Shown in pieces: positions 47,195 through 58,679 of a stretch of 64,000 bases of DNA. The stretch lies in the NCBI GenBank assembly GCA_023935145.1, contig CM043700.1, positions 143,448,828-143,512,827 of the forward strand. Direction: 5' to 3'. This DNA comes from Bretschneidera sinensis (taxonomy: Eukaryota; Streptophyta; Magnoliopsida; Brassicales; Akaniaceae). The notes beneath the pieces are model-generated. The model did no database searches and had not been told where the DNA came from. It was given only the letters and a program-made list of their open reading frames with translations. The position numbers and the translations under genes were made by a program. Within the stretch, counting starts at the first letter, position 1. Every line of letters begins with the position of its first letter.

Positions 47195-50100
47195 AAGTCT
47201 TACATTATTCAGTAATTTTTTTTTAAAAAAATTCGATGTGAATTTTTGCATGCATTATTTATATGAATAAAATATTAAATCTAATGATCGATTATGTTAA
47301 ATATAAATTATAAAATAATTAAACTATAAAGTGATATAAAACACATGTCGTAGGTTTTACTTCATAATTTTTACTGTAGAAGAATTGATCGTTTGGTTAA
47401 CATCTTTCATATGTTTGAATCATTGAAAGTGAAAGTGTAACAATTGATATTAAAACATGCACCAATCAAAAAATATTGTAGAGTCAAACATTTTAATACC
47501 CGATTACTTTTTCATTTTGTGACGAAATGTAATAACGAGAACGACAACATTAATCAATTTTATGACTTTATGAAATCATCGAAATTTTATATCTTCTAAA
47601 GAATGGTGTGTACGTTATATATTTTGTATATACATGTGAATTTCGTATTGTTTGTTGTATATTTTTTATTTTAAATTTTGAGATGATTTGTATCATCAAT
47701 TTTTTTTTATATATAGTTATTTTTATTCATTTAAGTGTGCATTTTTTATAATATCTTTTTAAAAAAATTGGGGCCACAATACAAACACATGGTTATTTAC
47801 GTTATTACTTTTTCTTGGACATGCATAATGATTATAGTAATCATAATTACAGAGAATTGTATAAAAAAAATAAAATATTTAATTATTATTATAGTTTTTA
47901 TAATTATCAATAATTTTTTTTAATTTTATAATAATTCTCGAATAACCGAATCAACAGGAACAAAAAACTTTTGATCAATAAGAACCCTAATACCAAGAGT
48001 GATATAGACAAACAACATATTAGATCATGGTCCTTAATTTCTTAATTAGGAGAGCATGACGAGTAATATTATATCATGTGATAATTAACACACGACCAAA
48101 TTAATGTGATTACATATCCAAATGACTCTTTTTAATCTCTTTCAGTATGTAAGCTTAACCCAACACTGACACATCACGTGACTGATAACACTCTCCATTA
48201 AAGCTGAGTCAAGAGGTTGGATGAGCAGTCACTTTCCTTAAGCTACGTGAAGACAAAAATTATTAAGAGGATGAATTTGGTATAATTCTTAGGAATATTT
48301 GGCAACTAGAAATTTTAATGAGATGTCAATTTTTTTTTTCTCTCATTCATTTGAGGTTTACTCACTAATTTTGACATGGAGAGGAATAACTTCTCGTATT
48401 TGTTTAGCTTTTTGCTTATATTTTATTTATAATATTTATATATTCACTATAATTTGATAATTATAACTTTATCATTGTGTTTGGCACGATAGAAAAATGA
48501 AATAATAAAAAATTGATTTTTTTTTGTCATCTGACGGTAGAAGAAATTTTTGCCCGGACATGGTCTAAGAATTCAATCCTCTCGCTTGTACCAAATAAAA
48601 TTTTACTAGCAATTTCCTTATCAACCTTTATTTATTTAAATTTTTTATGGGCACCCAACACTCTTCTTTATTTAATCATTATTAGGGTACATTGTGTGAC
48701 GGTCCAAAAAATTAGTCACTGATCGAACCCGAACAAGACTTTTCACTTAAGGTGATCAGAAACTAAAAAATGGAGAACGATATTTTTTTTTCTTTCAATT
48801 CCCTTGTAAAGTATAATGAAAAAAAAAGAAACACAAATAATATCATTTTTACTATCACGTTTTTCATAATGTTAATTTGAGGAATTTGATCGGAATAAAT
48901 TGGTAAATGATAATTTCGTCTTTTTCTTCTCTCTTATTTTTTAGTATTTAATATCTCAATTTAACAAAATTATAATTTATGCATATAAAATAAAAATATT
49001 AATGCTATCAGTTTTTTTTTACTAAACAAGAAAATACACTCCATTTGATTTTTAAAGAGGAACTTTTATTTGCATTAAGTTTAAAACTTATTTTTACATC
49101 AAGTAAAATTCAACTGATGATTTTTGAAAACTTAATTGATCACATTAATTATATATAAATGTTATTAATAAAATTGTTTTTTTATTAATTTTGTTTAAAA
49201 ACAAAAATATAACATAATAAAATTAAAAATTAAATGAATGGAAGAATGATATCTCTATTCTCAACCCCTAAACCCATCGGGATTTTTTTATCCTCCATAG
49301 CTCCGCTTTTGTTGAAAATAATTTTTGTTAAACTTAATCTCATTTGGCCGAAAGAGCCCGAATGGATATTTTTATCAGCCCTACACAAACACCGAATTAT
49401 TCATTTGTAGTTTGAATTATCTTTAACCAATCATATAGATGATACTTAATATTTGATTTCGTTAAAGTTATTAAATAATTAAAAATAATAATTATTAATT
49501 ATTTTAAAAAATAAAAAAAAAATTTAAATACCATAATTATTATTGAATTTTTTCAAACTTTTTATAACTCCACCAGTGAAGTGATATCACTATCATTCAT
49601 ATTAATAATGCAGGCTTTGCTAGACAAGTAGCAACTAGTCATTGGCAAGAAGCAGAAGGAGAAAAGCCCTACGGCAAATTGGAATTTGCCACCCACATGC
49701 ATGTGAATCGTTCTCCACGCGCTTCAAGAGAGCGTGGCACAGGCCATGACTGTCATTGGACAGACCAGTGAGTGATGAGCACTGTACAGCCCACAGGCAT
49801 GGCTTGGTGCATTCATCTGTACAAAACTAAAATGTTATAATTAATATTTTTAGATAGTTTTGATTTTTTTTAAATATATTATTAATTTTTAATTTAAAGT
49901 TCATTTTTAGATATTTATAAACTTTTTGAAATTATATTTTAAAAAAAATTAATTATTCAATTAAATAATAATATAAATTGAGAAAAAATACAATAATACA
50001 ACATTATTATTTTAATCTCCCAAAAGAAATTCAAAACATAAAATAAAAAGCATGACAAGGGTCCAAGAGACATGGGACAGTGCACAGTATTATTGATGTC

Positions 50101-50398
50101 CTTTTACACTTTGTCCTTATTATCTAGTTTATGACATCATATTTTCCCTAATTTGGTTGTATATCTTTTATTATTATTATTATTTTATATATATATAAAT
50201 ATATAAATTCTCTCCTCTCGAGTCCCCTACTAAATTAAGGACAAAAACCAAACTATTTCTCTCTGTGCATTTTGGTTACTCTACTCTACTTAACTCTATT
50301 TTTGGGAGAGGTGATCTCTGTTCTTCTTCCTCTACATAAACACTATAAGAAAGCTCTGTTTCTCTTTGAAGTATCAAGGTTTTGTGCGTGTTGAAGAA
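47191..50398. other. intergenic DNA upstream of the CCT gene, with its likely promoter
   Basis: AT-rich to 49600. Then a GC-richer stretch (49620-49830) follows, with CCACATGCATGTGA, an RY-type element, at about 49694. A TATA-like TATATATAAATATATAAA lies at about 50190, some 200 bp before the start codon, and a CT-rich leader follows. A G-box CACGTG occurs at about 48175. Bases 49260-49400 (AACCCATCGGGATTTT and neighbours) look like non-autonomous transposon debris. Confidence 0.4.
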
Positions 50399-53300
50399 AT
50401 GTATGCAGATACAGGGCTATTTTTCCCTTATATGCAAAACTTCTCTCTAGAAATTCAGCAACTTGAAGAGTACTGTAAATCCCACAAGGCCAATGGTTCA
50501 ATGGTACTCTCTTTGTCTCTTACTCTCTGATATTACTAATAATACACGTGCAAATATGTACGGATTTTTCTTTCTCTCTATACTTTGTGTGGGTTTGGGT
50601 GATCTGCATTTGTTTGGTTAGTTTTGAGCTGGGTTTGAGCTTTGATGATCAGTTCATGAGAATTTGGGGTTTTATTTCTCTCGAGTGCTTCGTTATGGTC
50701 TTTGTTTTGTACTGTAATTGGCTATCGTTTGGTTGCTAAGAAAATGGCACTGAATAAGTGAAAACCACTTTGTATTTTAGTGAAAGCTCATATTAAGTTG
50801 CGTATTAATTGAGTAATTTCAATTATTTTGCATCGGAACTTCATTTTCTGATCTTCAAGATTCAATTTTTGGAGAAATTTGGCTACTTCATTTTATTTTA
50901 CTTGTGTAACCCTCTGTTTGGTTGCTTAGTAAACAGTGCAAAGGAGGGGGAAAATGGTATTTTGGAAGCTTTATGTTTTATGCTTTTTTGGGTTTTCAGA
51001 AAGAGGAAAGCTTTATTTGAGTTTCTTCTCTTTTTGTTTGTCAACATTTTCTCAGCAACCAAACAAGGGAGAAATGGTTATAATGGAAGTATCTCTTTAC
51101 ATGCTGGATCTGGAAAAAGAAAGAAAAGAAAAGAAAAGTAAGAATATAATTGGAAATTGATTTCACTGTCAGAAGTTCCGTGTTCTTTAAGATTTCTTCC
51201 ATTTTATTTCACTTTTTGGTGTGAACTGGTTGTTGGGTTTTTTCCTTTTTCCACTCCACTCACAGATAGATTAAAGAAGAAAAATTCTTCTTCTTTTTTT
51301 TATAAAAAAATATGGGTATAAGGAGAAAAAAGTTTAAACGGTGTGGGAAAAGAGCAAGTTAATTTTTGCCTTTATTATCATTTTGGTTGGAAAACTTGAT
51401 TTGGAAAAAGGAGGGGAAATGAAATTATACCCTTGAAAAAGTTGGTTTTGAGATCTTTGCTTTTGCTAAAACTGGGTGATTTTCTTTGATAAAAAGCTTA
51501 ACCTCTTACTTCTTTGAGACAATACAAAAGATTATTGGTCCTGGTTTGGTGTTTAGCCATTTACACAAGATTTTAGCTGAATCACTTTGCAATTACAAAA
51601 TATATTCTGATTTTGGTTGAATTTGTGGCAATTGGTAAAATTTCTGATTCCATTTTCATTTAAGTTTATGATTGATTGGTTTCAACTCCCAAGTCCCAAT
51701 AGAAGTCAAATTTGGTCAACTTAAATGGATGCTTGAATTCAGTAGTTGCCTAATTTTCATAAGAGTATACTAGCCAAGCATGAATTGCTGGGTTTTGTCT
51801 CTTCTTAGACATAGTTGGCTATTTGAAACGCTGTGTAGTGTGCAGTAGTCTTTCATTTGCGGCTCTCTGTATTGGACAATGATAAATATGTACTTGTGTT
51901 GAGATAGCAGCGACAACAAATACAGATTTCGGTGAAAGGTTTAACTGTAAGTTTATCCTAAAGCTATTGTTGATGATCTTTGCACCATCTATGAGGATCC
52001 ATACTGTTTTAAGTTGTAGATCTATCAATGGAGTAATTCTTGCAAGACTTGGCCTAGTTAACTAAATCAATCATTTATTGCCATGCTAGATAGTTTGAAA
52101 ATATATCAGCTAGTTGAAATTTTGAAATCTGCAATTTTTTTTTTTTGACTTGGTGAAAAATGTTTTGTCTAGTCTAGAATCCACGTATTAGAAATTACTT
52201 CGTGATAATGCTATGCATCGTAGACATGGACTCTTATTATCACGTGCTAACAAAAGATTGCGATTCGATGATCTTGGGCTATTGTAAATACTTCTCGTCT
52301 CTTGACTGTTCTAGGGCTAGTTTCTTGAGTGAAGTAGTGTTCTAGTCGAGGGTTGCCTGATACCAGCTTTTTACGTTTTTCTATTTGTTAACTACTTTTT
52401 CTTGTTTAATGCAGAGCAACCTGCTTCTGACATCTAGCATATCTGATTATGACCTGGGAGGAGAAGGGGATCTATTCAAAGCTCCAGAACCAATCATTGA
52501 AGAAGCAGCACTAGGCCTTGATCCCATGACAGCAGCCATTTCAATGATTTCTTGTGGGGAAGATGTCATGACTTCCCAGGGACTTCAAGTTGCAGATATT
52601 GAATCGATGCAAAGTGAGCAGTTTATAAATGAGGTTTTCTATGAATGCGAGAAGGATCTCATGGCTAAAGCAGCCATGGAATCACCACTCTCCGAGGTTC
52701 TGGATATCAAGATTCCTGTTATGAGAACAGATGAAAATCAAATTCGAGAAAACAAACTGCTTCCCGATCTACCATTCCAGAAAAGTGTGAGCTCAGGTAG
52801 TTTGAGTTCAGTGGAGTGGATTCATGGGGCGGCGATGAAAACAAATTTTCTCGATTTTCCAGGAATGGATTTTGGAGCTGTTTATGGTATGCGAAGAGCA
52901 TTCAGCGAAGGAGACATAAAGGTGACTTAATTTATTCTGTTGTTTTCTCATACTATTTCCCTCTACCTACTTGAACAATATTGAGATATTATGGCAAATT
53001 TGTTGACATGTAGCCCCCTGTCATGAAGCCTTCTTAGATGGGGCCATGGGGAGGGTGATGCAGACCTTTACCTTCCCAGTGTGATTTGAGGTTGTTTTCT
53101 TCAATCTTCTTGTAAGCAAGGATTCATTTGTTTTATTTTTATTTTTTATTGAAACGATGACAACCCAGATTGAAACCGGGACATTACTCCCACGTGAGGA
53201 GAGAGGGTCAACTGCTGAGCTAAGCTTGCGGTCACCTCTGGTTTTTATTTCTATATAACTTTAAATGTCTACCAAAGTAATATCTCCATACTTTAGTTGG

Positions 53301-54261
53301 TTCAAGAGTATGCTATGGTTTACTTGGACATCCACAAGCGTGGGAATGCATCTTTTCATTTGGAACATGACACTGCCCTTGTATAGACCCTTTTTGTTAA
53401 ATAGATATCTGACACATTTCTTCCTTTCAAGGAATTTGATCAAAACCCTTTGGCTATTTAAGAAGAGCATCGGTATCTATTCCTTACCCAAAGAATTGGA
53501 CTAGTTACATTGCCTTTGCAATGCCTTTCTGTTGATTTGTGAAAGCAAAATCAGGGTTCTTCTTCTTCTCTCTCTTTCTCCTAATTTGTCTGGCGCAAAC
53601 CACTAGATTGCAATTGAGCTTTAAACACGCATTAGCTTTGTAAAAAAGTCTTAAGGACAGAAATCTTTAGATGTTTCTGGCCATTTCCACAGGATGATGG
53701 GGCTGGATCATTGATATTGAGTTTTTTTGACAGACTCTTGGTAGTGGTAATTTGAGCATCATTCATTCTCCCCTTGAGCAGCCGTTGATTATTGGGAATT
53801 GCACTACTGAAGATCGCAGGGAAAAGCTTTCCAGATACAGGAGTAAGAAGACAAAGAGGAACTTTGGCAGGAAAATCAAGGTAACATAACAAATAAATTA
53901 TGTTTCCTTTAATTCGTTGTCCTGCTTTCTTTTCGGTCTCAACAAAGTTCTAGTCGATCCAGTTGTTCCTGAACTATGGTCATTCATCACTTTGCCCTTA
54001 AAATAAAAAATTCAAAACTGACAGGAAAGGACTAACAAATCCATGTTGCCTCCCTCACTGTATTTAAATTGTTTGAATATAGATTTTTCGCTTCTACTAG
54101 TATTCCTTATAACAGATTCACATCTTAAGTGGATTCTTCACTGAAACTCATCAAATGCATTGTTTCAGTATGCTTGTAGGAAAGCTCTTGCTGACAGTCA
54201 ACCAAGGATCCGTGGAAGGTTTGCAAAGACTGAAGAATCTGATGTTTCCAAGAGGCAATAA
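50399..54261 (+). CDS. CCT-motif family (CMF) protein
   Basis: Four exons join in frame: 50399-50503, 52415-52921, 53734-53880 and 54169-54261, giving 283 residues. Exons 3 and 4 encode a CCT motif: REKLSRYRSKKTKRNFGRK, then IKYACRKALADSQPRIRGRF, with the intron inside the motif. There is no B-box zinc finger or receiver domain, so it is neither CONSTANS-like nor a pseudo-response regulator. The N-terminal and central parts (MYADTGLFFPYMQNFS, APEPIIEEAALGLDPMTAAI, SPLSEVLDIK) are conserved in Arabidopsis proteins of the At5g53420/At4g27900 group. CCT motifs act in nuclear localisation and in DNA or NF-Y binding, so a transcriptional role is likely; the targets are unknown. Intron 1 is 1.9 kb. 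Intron 2 hosts a SINE on the opposite strand. Confidence 0.92.
53150..53240 (-). mobile_element. tRNA-derived SINE in CCT-gene intron 2
   Basis: On the minus strand TTAGCTCAGCAGTTGA (53208-53223) fits a pol III A box. About 35 bases on, CGGTTTCAATCTGGG (53163-53178) resembles a B box. Then comes an A-rich tail (AATAAAAAATAAAAATAAAA, 53130-53150). TTTTTATTT occurs on both sides (about 53137 and 53242) and may be the target duplication. It does not fold as a real tRNA. Confidence 0.65.
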
Positions 54262-56280
54262 CTGTTAAACTAATACAGTGAGAAGAAATGTAGGAATGAA
54301 GTAGCTACTAGCTAGGTCCAAATCCAATGAAGCAGTATGCCTGGCAATTAGATGCAGTGGGAAACTTATACAGGTGTTGCTAAATAAACTGAATCCCCAA
54401 CTTCTGCTAAGTAGTTTATCTTCTTGTTTGCTGTAATAACCTCCTCTGTAGACCGGAATTGTGCCAAAGTAGAGTTGTACTGTACATAGGGTTTGTTGAA
54501 TAAAAGAGGAAGCAAAGAATTTTGTATGGTATAGTATGTCTTATATAATGGAAATCTTGTAGTTTTCATGTTGGCACTTCCGTGAGGAATTGGTATGATC
54601 GCTAAGTGTTGGGCCAAGTATTGATAGTGATTGTCCCATGGCAGAGGCTTAGGTTGGGGTTAAGTTACAGTTGAAATGTGACATGACACTTATGCTGCTG
54701 TGCAGTTTACGTGATTTGAGTTGTTTTTTTGGCTTTTGACGCAGTTGTAGACATTCCATCATGACACTAACCTATTTGATCATGAGCTATACCCATGGAT
54801 ATAATTTTCTGAGATAAATCTATTTTTTTTTTCTGCTTGTTTTCTTTGCATCAAGATTGATGAAAGAACCTATAAAAGTAGGATAAACTTATTTATTCCT
54901 ACCACTTTTGGAAGAGAATCCATTTTACTGGTCTTTCTGCAAGTCAATGAAATTGAGTAGAACAGCAGGCATCCATCAAATTATGATTCTGGTAAAACTA
55001 TTTTAGTAGCACATGTAAAAGTAGTCACTCGACCTTCACAGGCCCATAAGCAAACGAGCCTATCAGGTTTTAAAATGTGGACTTGCAGGTTTTTTTCGCC
55101 AACTTTCAAACATGGACCCAATGATTGGCTATGATTGAGAAATGTATATTTTTTTAGAATTGATTCAATAAACATACACATGAGAGAAAGAAAAAAATAT
55201 GACGAATTCAGCTTTTCATCGACTGGGCACACTTGATAGAGTCAGAGAGAGAGAGAGAGAGAGAGAGTTGTGTCTCACTGGGTAAAACTAAATTCGTCGG
55301 CTTAACTTTAAGGCTTAAAAAAGAAGGTATTTGCCATTCCTTCACAGCTACAAGAAGAACAAAGGAGTCACTGTTTGGACAGACCATAAGCATACACGAA
55401 ACAAGAAACACCCAACAAATTGATCGTATTCATTAGGCAAGAGGCAAGGACTTAATTACGAAGACCAAGTCAAAATTTATCAAACTAATTAGGCAAGCCT
55501 CTGGTCTTTTTTCATGGTCCATATTTTTACATCAAATACACCTTTAAAACTCATTTTTCCTTTTGCCACCAAGAAATTGATGGCTGCACAGTTCTCCTTC
55601 CCCACAGCCAACAATGAAATACTATAAAGAATGAGAAAGTAGATTGACATGCAGCCTCCATCATCATCTTTATCAGCAATAACAAACTTCTGCATATACT
55701 ATTTAGTTCCCAGTTCCTTTGATCAATGTCTCGGTTGATGGGTTTAAGATTAACAATATGGATGACCTGGTATTCTTCTGCTGGACTTTGATCCTATGTC
55801 CCTGAAGATTTTACCTCTTACTATTAAACCATATTTGTAGATTTTAATGATCACAAACTGAGATAGGATTTGCAATGCCATGTTGCATGTAGGTCTCAGA
55901 GATAGCTAACTTTGCAGGCAACCAAGAACCCAACTGTTGCAATGTACCTTATAGATTTATTAGTTTGCCCAGTCACCATTGTCAAATAAACTTCATCACC
56001 TTCCTTCCTAATCAAATCCTCCTACTTTGGAACATCTCTCTTTGTTCTAGTAAATGCACTAGATATTAACAAAACTGATCATGATACAATGAGAGATTTT
56101 TAATGCTTGCTTAATTTTTTTGAAGTAATTACTTGTCAAAAAGGAACTGAAACTGTGGCTACCAGGTCGATCAAACTCTTAGCATTTTAATCCTCAAGCA
56201 GGTAGTTCAACAAGTAGACTGTCAACTTTAAATTTGTTACTACTAAATTATTAGGAGGGTGACAATGACATCAAAACTTC
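54262..56280. other. CCT-gene 3' flank and intergenic DNA
   Basis: Bases 54262-54650 are probably 3' UTR and downstream region. No gene or known repeat is seen, apart from the (GA)n run at 55244-55267. Short minus-strand frames (54981-55695) show no domain. Confidence 0.4.
55244..55267. repeat. (AG)n microsatellite
   Basis: Twelve AG units in a row. Confidence 0.95.
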
Positions 56281-56289
56281 GTGGCACTG

Positions 56290-58100
56290 TCAGTCACGTG
56301 ATTCAACATGTCTGAGCCAAATTGGGGGCACGCTATTTCCAAACCAAAACTCAAATTTTGAGCAACCACATTTGTTTTTTAGCTGCAAAGGTGCCTTAAT
56401 GAAGCTCTTCTTCAACAACGAACAAATCCATTTAACAAAATTGTCCACCAAAACATGAAATAACAATGAATTCTCAATGGGTATCATCAGCATGTCATAT
56501 AGTTGAAAATAATGATTTTTTTTCGTTCTTTAATTATATTGGTGGAAAACAGGACGTCCTCTTTAAACAGGGGAGTAATCAGGGTGGCAGATTGGTGAAG
56601 CAACAAAGGATCAACATACCCCTTTAGCCATTCAATAAATTGCCTACCCAAATCAACGCACCCTTGAAAATTTGCCCAGACAAATTCATGATCACCCAAA
56701 AATCCTCAGCTGTCAGGATTTGGAGATTACCCGAATGATCAGTGGCTCATATTTTAATTTTAATTTAATAATCACACCAGCCTGTAAACCTCACGTTAGT
56801 CTGCCACTGAAAATGGTGGAGAATTCATGGATTTCTAATGGTACAATCAATTTTGTTGAATAATTAACGTTAGGCAGACTGTCCATCGTTACGGTATCTT
56901 CGGTCAGATTTGCAAAATAATTTTCTTGAATAATTAAACGCACTACACGACTTAAAAACAGAAAAAAAAAAGAAAGGAGAGAGAGATTACTGTGTTTCCC
57001 ACTGGTGATCTCATCCTCGTCGGGTTCAAACCTACAAAAGAGCAGAGACCAGAACTAAACAACAAAGACAAAAAAATCTTACTCCACATAGGCATCCTCG
57101 TCCATTACCAATTAAATGAACAATCACGATTTAACCAAATTAAATACATCATAATTCATACGATGAATTAAATTCGTTGGGCTCACATAAATCATAAACA
57201 AAAATCGAAACAACTGATAGTAAAGTCAAAAAAAAAAAAAATCTATGTCAAGGGCTGATCAAGAGTTGGTTGAACTAGAATCCCAAGAAGTCGAGCCCTT
57301 TAAACAAAACCCATTTACTGATATAAAACCAAAAAAATACCCTCCATGAAAATGGTGGGAAAATTCATATACTTCCATGGCGACGCCTATTTTTCAGATG
57401 ACCAAATCCAGCGCCACCTTCCAAAGCAAACCCACCTCAAGAATTAAACAAAGGAAAAAATAAATGAAAGAAAGTTGGTATAAGATTTATAAATTTCTAT
57501 TTTCGTCGGCTTATCCTTCCTACTTTCAGTCACAGGGTCATACTATTGCAATTTAGATTTGCAGAAAGTTTCGTACAAAATCATTGAAACTCAAGTTATC
57601 TAACAATTTTATGTTGTAAAATCATATCCAATAAGGCAAAATCATTTTTTTCAAATAAAAAGGTTGAGAATTACCATTGTCCTGCCTACATGCCACCCTT
57701 CGCCATATTCAGATTTGCAGACAGCCAATCAATAAATCCCACCAAGGTTTACTCACTTTAAACATTTAAATGAACCAATTTTCTCAAGTTTGGTAGACTC
57801 TAGGGAATTAAACAAACAAAAAAAAAATCATAATCAGAAAGAAATTTGGACAATAAATAAACGTACCAAGTTCCAACTTTCTTGGAACGAATAAAACACA
57901 TCCGTATCTTTCTGTTCAAAAACCATGGATAATATATTCGAATATTGAAGAAGAAAAAAAAAATTCAGTAACACCAAAAAACTTAGAACCAGATTTCCCC
58001 GAGCTAACCACGGCGAGGAAGGAAAGAAGAAATCATGCTCAAATCACGAAAGGCCCAAGTTAGCCTCTACCCATTACATAATACAAACCCACTTAAAAAC
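56290..58100 (-). ncRNA. possible divergent minus-strand transcript, uncertain
   Basis: A set of short, exon-like minus-strand segments lies head-to-head with the ATX gene: 56487-56710 (frame with GDHEFVWANFQGCVDLGRQF), 56290-56480 (frame with LVDNFVKWICSLLKKS) and 56990-57045 (FEPDEDEITSGKH after a TTTTGTAG acceptor-like site). A GC-richer leader-like stretch lies near 57985-58060. I could not join these into one protein and recognise no domain. It may be a non-coding RNA, a pseudogene, or a lineage-specific gene. Confidence 0.25.
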
Positions 58101-58679
58101 TTTTAAGTGTAACAAAATATATAGAGATAACGCGGACCCTTCTCTCGTTCTCTCTCTTATACGATTTCTTCCCTCTCTCTAAAAAATTTCACCAAAAAAA
58201 ATTGCCCAAAAACTGTCTTTAATGTTATTTTTCTAGGAGTATTATATTCTTATAACAAATTACATTACAATTTGTTATCCGGATTTTAGTTTAGTATTTT
58301 ATTCCTTCCTCTTTACTCTGAAGCAGTTAGAGAGAGAAAGAGAGCTTCTTCGAAAACAGATCTCTATTCTGTCAAGAATCTGCAATTCCTATATTCTCCA
58401 TCGGATTCTCATCAGTCTCTCTCAATTTTCTCTTTTGTCTCTAGTTTTACTTTTTTAAACGTTTCTGTTTGTTTCTTGAGAAAGGAAAGGGAATTCTCAG
58501 TCGTATTGTTTCGATTCCCTCTGTTTTTCTTGGTTCTTTTTAGAATCTCTTGCAATTAGGGTTAATGGGTAATTTGGGAATTGGGGTTTTGATGTGAAAT
58601 TGGGAGGGGTTTAGTGTGCATAATCGGAATAGTGGAAGCTGTAGGTGATTGATTGCGTTTTGTGTCTTTTATCGAGAGA
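58101..58679 (+). promoter_or_regulatory. ATX gene promoter and 5' leader
   Basis: CT-rich DNA (58130-58200 and 58320-58500) without a strong TATA box is typical of plant housekeeping and chromatin genes. The same stretch could drive a divergent minus-strand transcript. Confidence 0.45.

Noticed and set aside
53150..53240. Candidate functional tRNA gene
   Set aside because: The boxes are present, but the sequence does not fold into a cloverleaf and has an A-rich tail, so a SINE fits better.
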